NCBI RefSeq assembly: GCF_019857225.1
Contig: NZ_JAFJSY010000071.1
Span: 1-58,660, forward strand
Direction of reading: 5' to 3'
From: Streptomyces plumbidurans
GTDB lineage: Bacteria > Actinomycetota > Actinomycetes > Streptomycetales > Streptomycetaceae
Length of the DNA stretch: 58,660 nt
Part shown: in pieces, positions 57,617 to 58,660 of the stretch
Layout: each line of letters begins with the position of its first letter
Numbering within the stretch: the first letter of the stretch is position 1
The notes under the pieces: model-generated
Database searches by the model: none
What the model was told of the DNA's origin: nothing
The model's input: only the letters and a program-made list of their open reading frames with translations
Made by a program: the position numbers and the translations under genes

Positions 57617-58660
57617 CTAGTAGCGCCTGCGCGTACGGGTCAGCAGGAACAGGCCGCCGATCAGCAGGACCGTGCCGGCCGCCGCGGGCCACAGGGTCGT
57701 GCCGGTCTCCGCGAGGTCGCCGCCCTGCGGTTCGGCCTGGTTGCCGACGACGGAGGTGCTGCCGCCCGTGCCCTGGGCCTGGACGGAACCGTCACCGTTG
57801 TTGTCGTCGCTGCCCGAACCGCCCTGGTCCGCACCGGCCGCGGCGCTCTTGGACGCCTTGGCGGACGCGTAGACCCTGGGGTTCGTCGTGCTGGACATCG
57901 TGGGTGCGTCGTCCGACTGCTGCTGCGTCTGCGAGGCCGTGGGCTGGGCCGTCTGGTCGTCGGATCCGCCGGCGTTGCCCTTGCCGGACCCGTCGTGCCC
58001 GTGGCCCTTGCCCGAACCGTCGTTGCCCTGGTTGCCGTTGTCGTCACCGGCGGGCGGCGTCGTCTGGCCCTCGGTCGGCTGAGCGGTCGGCTGCTCGCTC
58101 GGCTGGTTGGTGGGGTCCTGGCTCGGCTGGTCCGTCGGCTGCTCGGACGGCTGCTGGGTGGCTCCGCCGCCCGAACCCTGGTCGTCGCCGGAGCCCGTAC
58201 CGCAGTCACGGCCGCTGTTGATGCAGTCGGCGATCTTGTTGGCAAGACCACCGGTGGTGATGCTGATGAAGTCGTTGTGGTCGGTGGCCGGCTTGTGCAG
58301 CTGCTCCGGGAAACTGTCCACCGCGTACGCGTTCTTGACCTGACCGTTCTCGATGGTCGGCGTCGGAATGTCGTACACCAGGCGCTCGGTCAGCTGCGGG
58401 ATCGCCTCGAAGCCGTTCGGGCAGGCACCACTCTTGGGGTCGGCGAACGCGTCGTGCGTACGGTGGTTCGCGCTGTCGATGTTCCTGCCGTCCCAGCAGC
58501 TCTGGAACGCGAAGGTGCGGACCACCTTGCTGCCCTGCGGACACAGCGGGTACTGCTCGGTCAGCTGCACCTTGTCCTCGAAGCCGGTGCAGCTCCAGTG
58601 CGCGTTGGCGTTCGCCAGGCCGTTGGTGGTGGTCTTGGCGTCACCGGTGATGATGCGCAG
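57617..58660 (-). CDS. DUF1996 surface protein with LAETG sortase signal (partial)
   Basis: The C-terminal 347 residues of a secreted protein cut by the right window edge. The N-terminal visible part (LRIITGDAKTTTNGLANANA, TGFEDKVQLTEQYPLCPQGS, AFQSCWDGRNIDSANHRTH) is the end of a DUF1996 domain with paired cysteines. A long low-complexity stalk follows, first Pro/Ser/Gln/Thr-rich (EQPTDQPSQDPTNQP) then Gly/Asp/Asn-rich. It ends with a LAETG motif, a hydrophobic segment and RTRRRY. LAXTG is the motif of streptomycete class E sortases, so the protein is expected to be covalently attached to peptidoglycan. Confidence 0.88.
   Translation of the reverse strand: MRIITGDAKTTTNGLANANAHWSCTGFEDKVQLTEQYPLCPQGSKVVRTFAFQSCWDGRNIDSANHRTHDAFADPKSGACPNGFEAIPQLTERLVYDIPTPTIENGQVKNAYAVDSFPEQLHKPATDHNDFISITTGGLANKIADCINSGRDCGTGSGDDQGSGGGATQQPSEQPTDQPSQDPTNQPSEQPTAQPTEGQTTPPAGDDNGNQGNDGSGKGHGHDGSGKGNAGGSDDQTAQPTASQTQQQSDDAPTMSSTTNPRVYASAKASKSAAAGADQGGSGSDDNNGDGSVQAQGTGGSTSVVGNQAEPQGGDLAETGTTLWPAAAGTVLLIGGLFLLTRTRRRY

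Overview
The window is very GC-rich, uses actinobacterial codon bias with many GTG starts, and carries typical streptomycete gene families: SpoIIE-type phosphatases, an RsbW-like kinase, a DasR-type chitinase promoter, a LAXTG sortase substrate and ECF sigma factors with SnoaL tails. It is best read as a Streptomyces chromosome segment from an accessory or arm-proximal region. No rRNA, tRNA, CRISPR array, integrase, transposase, phage gene or antibiotic synthase was recognised.

Layout. 0.2-9.1 kb holds regulator/target pairs, each with a readable palindromic operator: AraC-like/MFS, Lrp/amino-acid dehydrogenase, a MarR-MFS-isochorismatase operon, and TetR/SRPBCC. Between the last two lies a scrambled 0.8 kb region containing four identical 135-bp tandem repeats. 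9.1-20.7 kb holds an MFS exporter, an erythromycin-esterase homologue with a double-MerR regulator, aminopeptidase N, a secreted GH25 muramidase, a PfkB kinase, 6-phosphofructokinase, OsmC, a membrane SpoIIE phosphatase and an RsbW-like ATPase. 20.7-28.8 kb holds an amidohydrolase/cysteine dioxygenase operon facing a LacI regulator across a multi-half-site operator, a TPR protein, a DasR-type chitinase, a hydrolase, an orphan FAD subunit and a small secreted protein. 28.9-33.8 kb holds a split MASE1/PP2C pair, phosphoglucomutase and a secreted serine hydrolase with an unusual leader. 34.3-37.8 kb looks partly acquired: a hydrolase remnant, an NmrA-like oxidoreductase and two translationally coupled ECF sigma factors. 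37.9-39.9 kb is a DUF485/sodium-solute symporter operon whose symporter has a frameshift.

The most coherent system is at 40.2-47.7 kb: a seven-gene aerobic CO dehydrogenase operon (coxM-S-L-F-D-G-E order), mostly overlapping or closely spaced. Its large subunit carries the form I active-site loop AYACSFR, so genuine CO oxidation (probably trace CO as an energy source) is the expected function. A LysR regulator lies just downstream, beyond an AhpD-like gene.

49.4-56 kb holds a flavodoxin-like reductase divergent from an aldo/keto reductase. It is followed by a set that meets at dihydroxyacetone phosphate: a DAG-kinase-like lipid kinase, an alkyl-DHAP-synthase-like flavoprotein, a TetR regulator and glycerol-3-phosphate dehydrogenase. 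This set could make or remodel an ether-type lipid. The right end has a small probably leaderless gene, an O-methyltransferase, a strong terminator and a partial DUF1996 protein with a LAETG sortase signal.

All calls come from reading the sequence. Product names rest on remembered family motifs, not on database searches.
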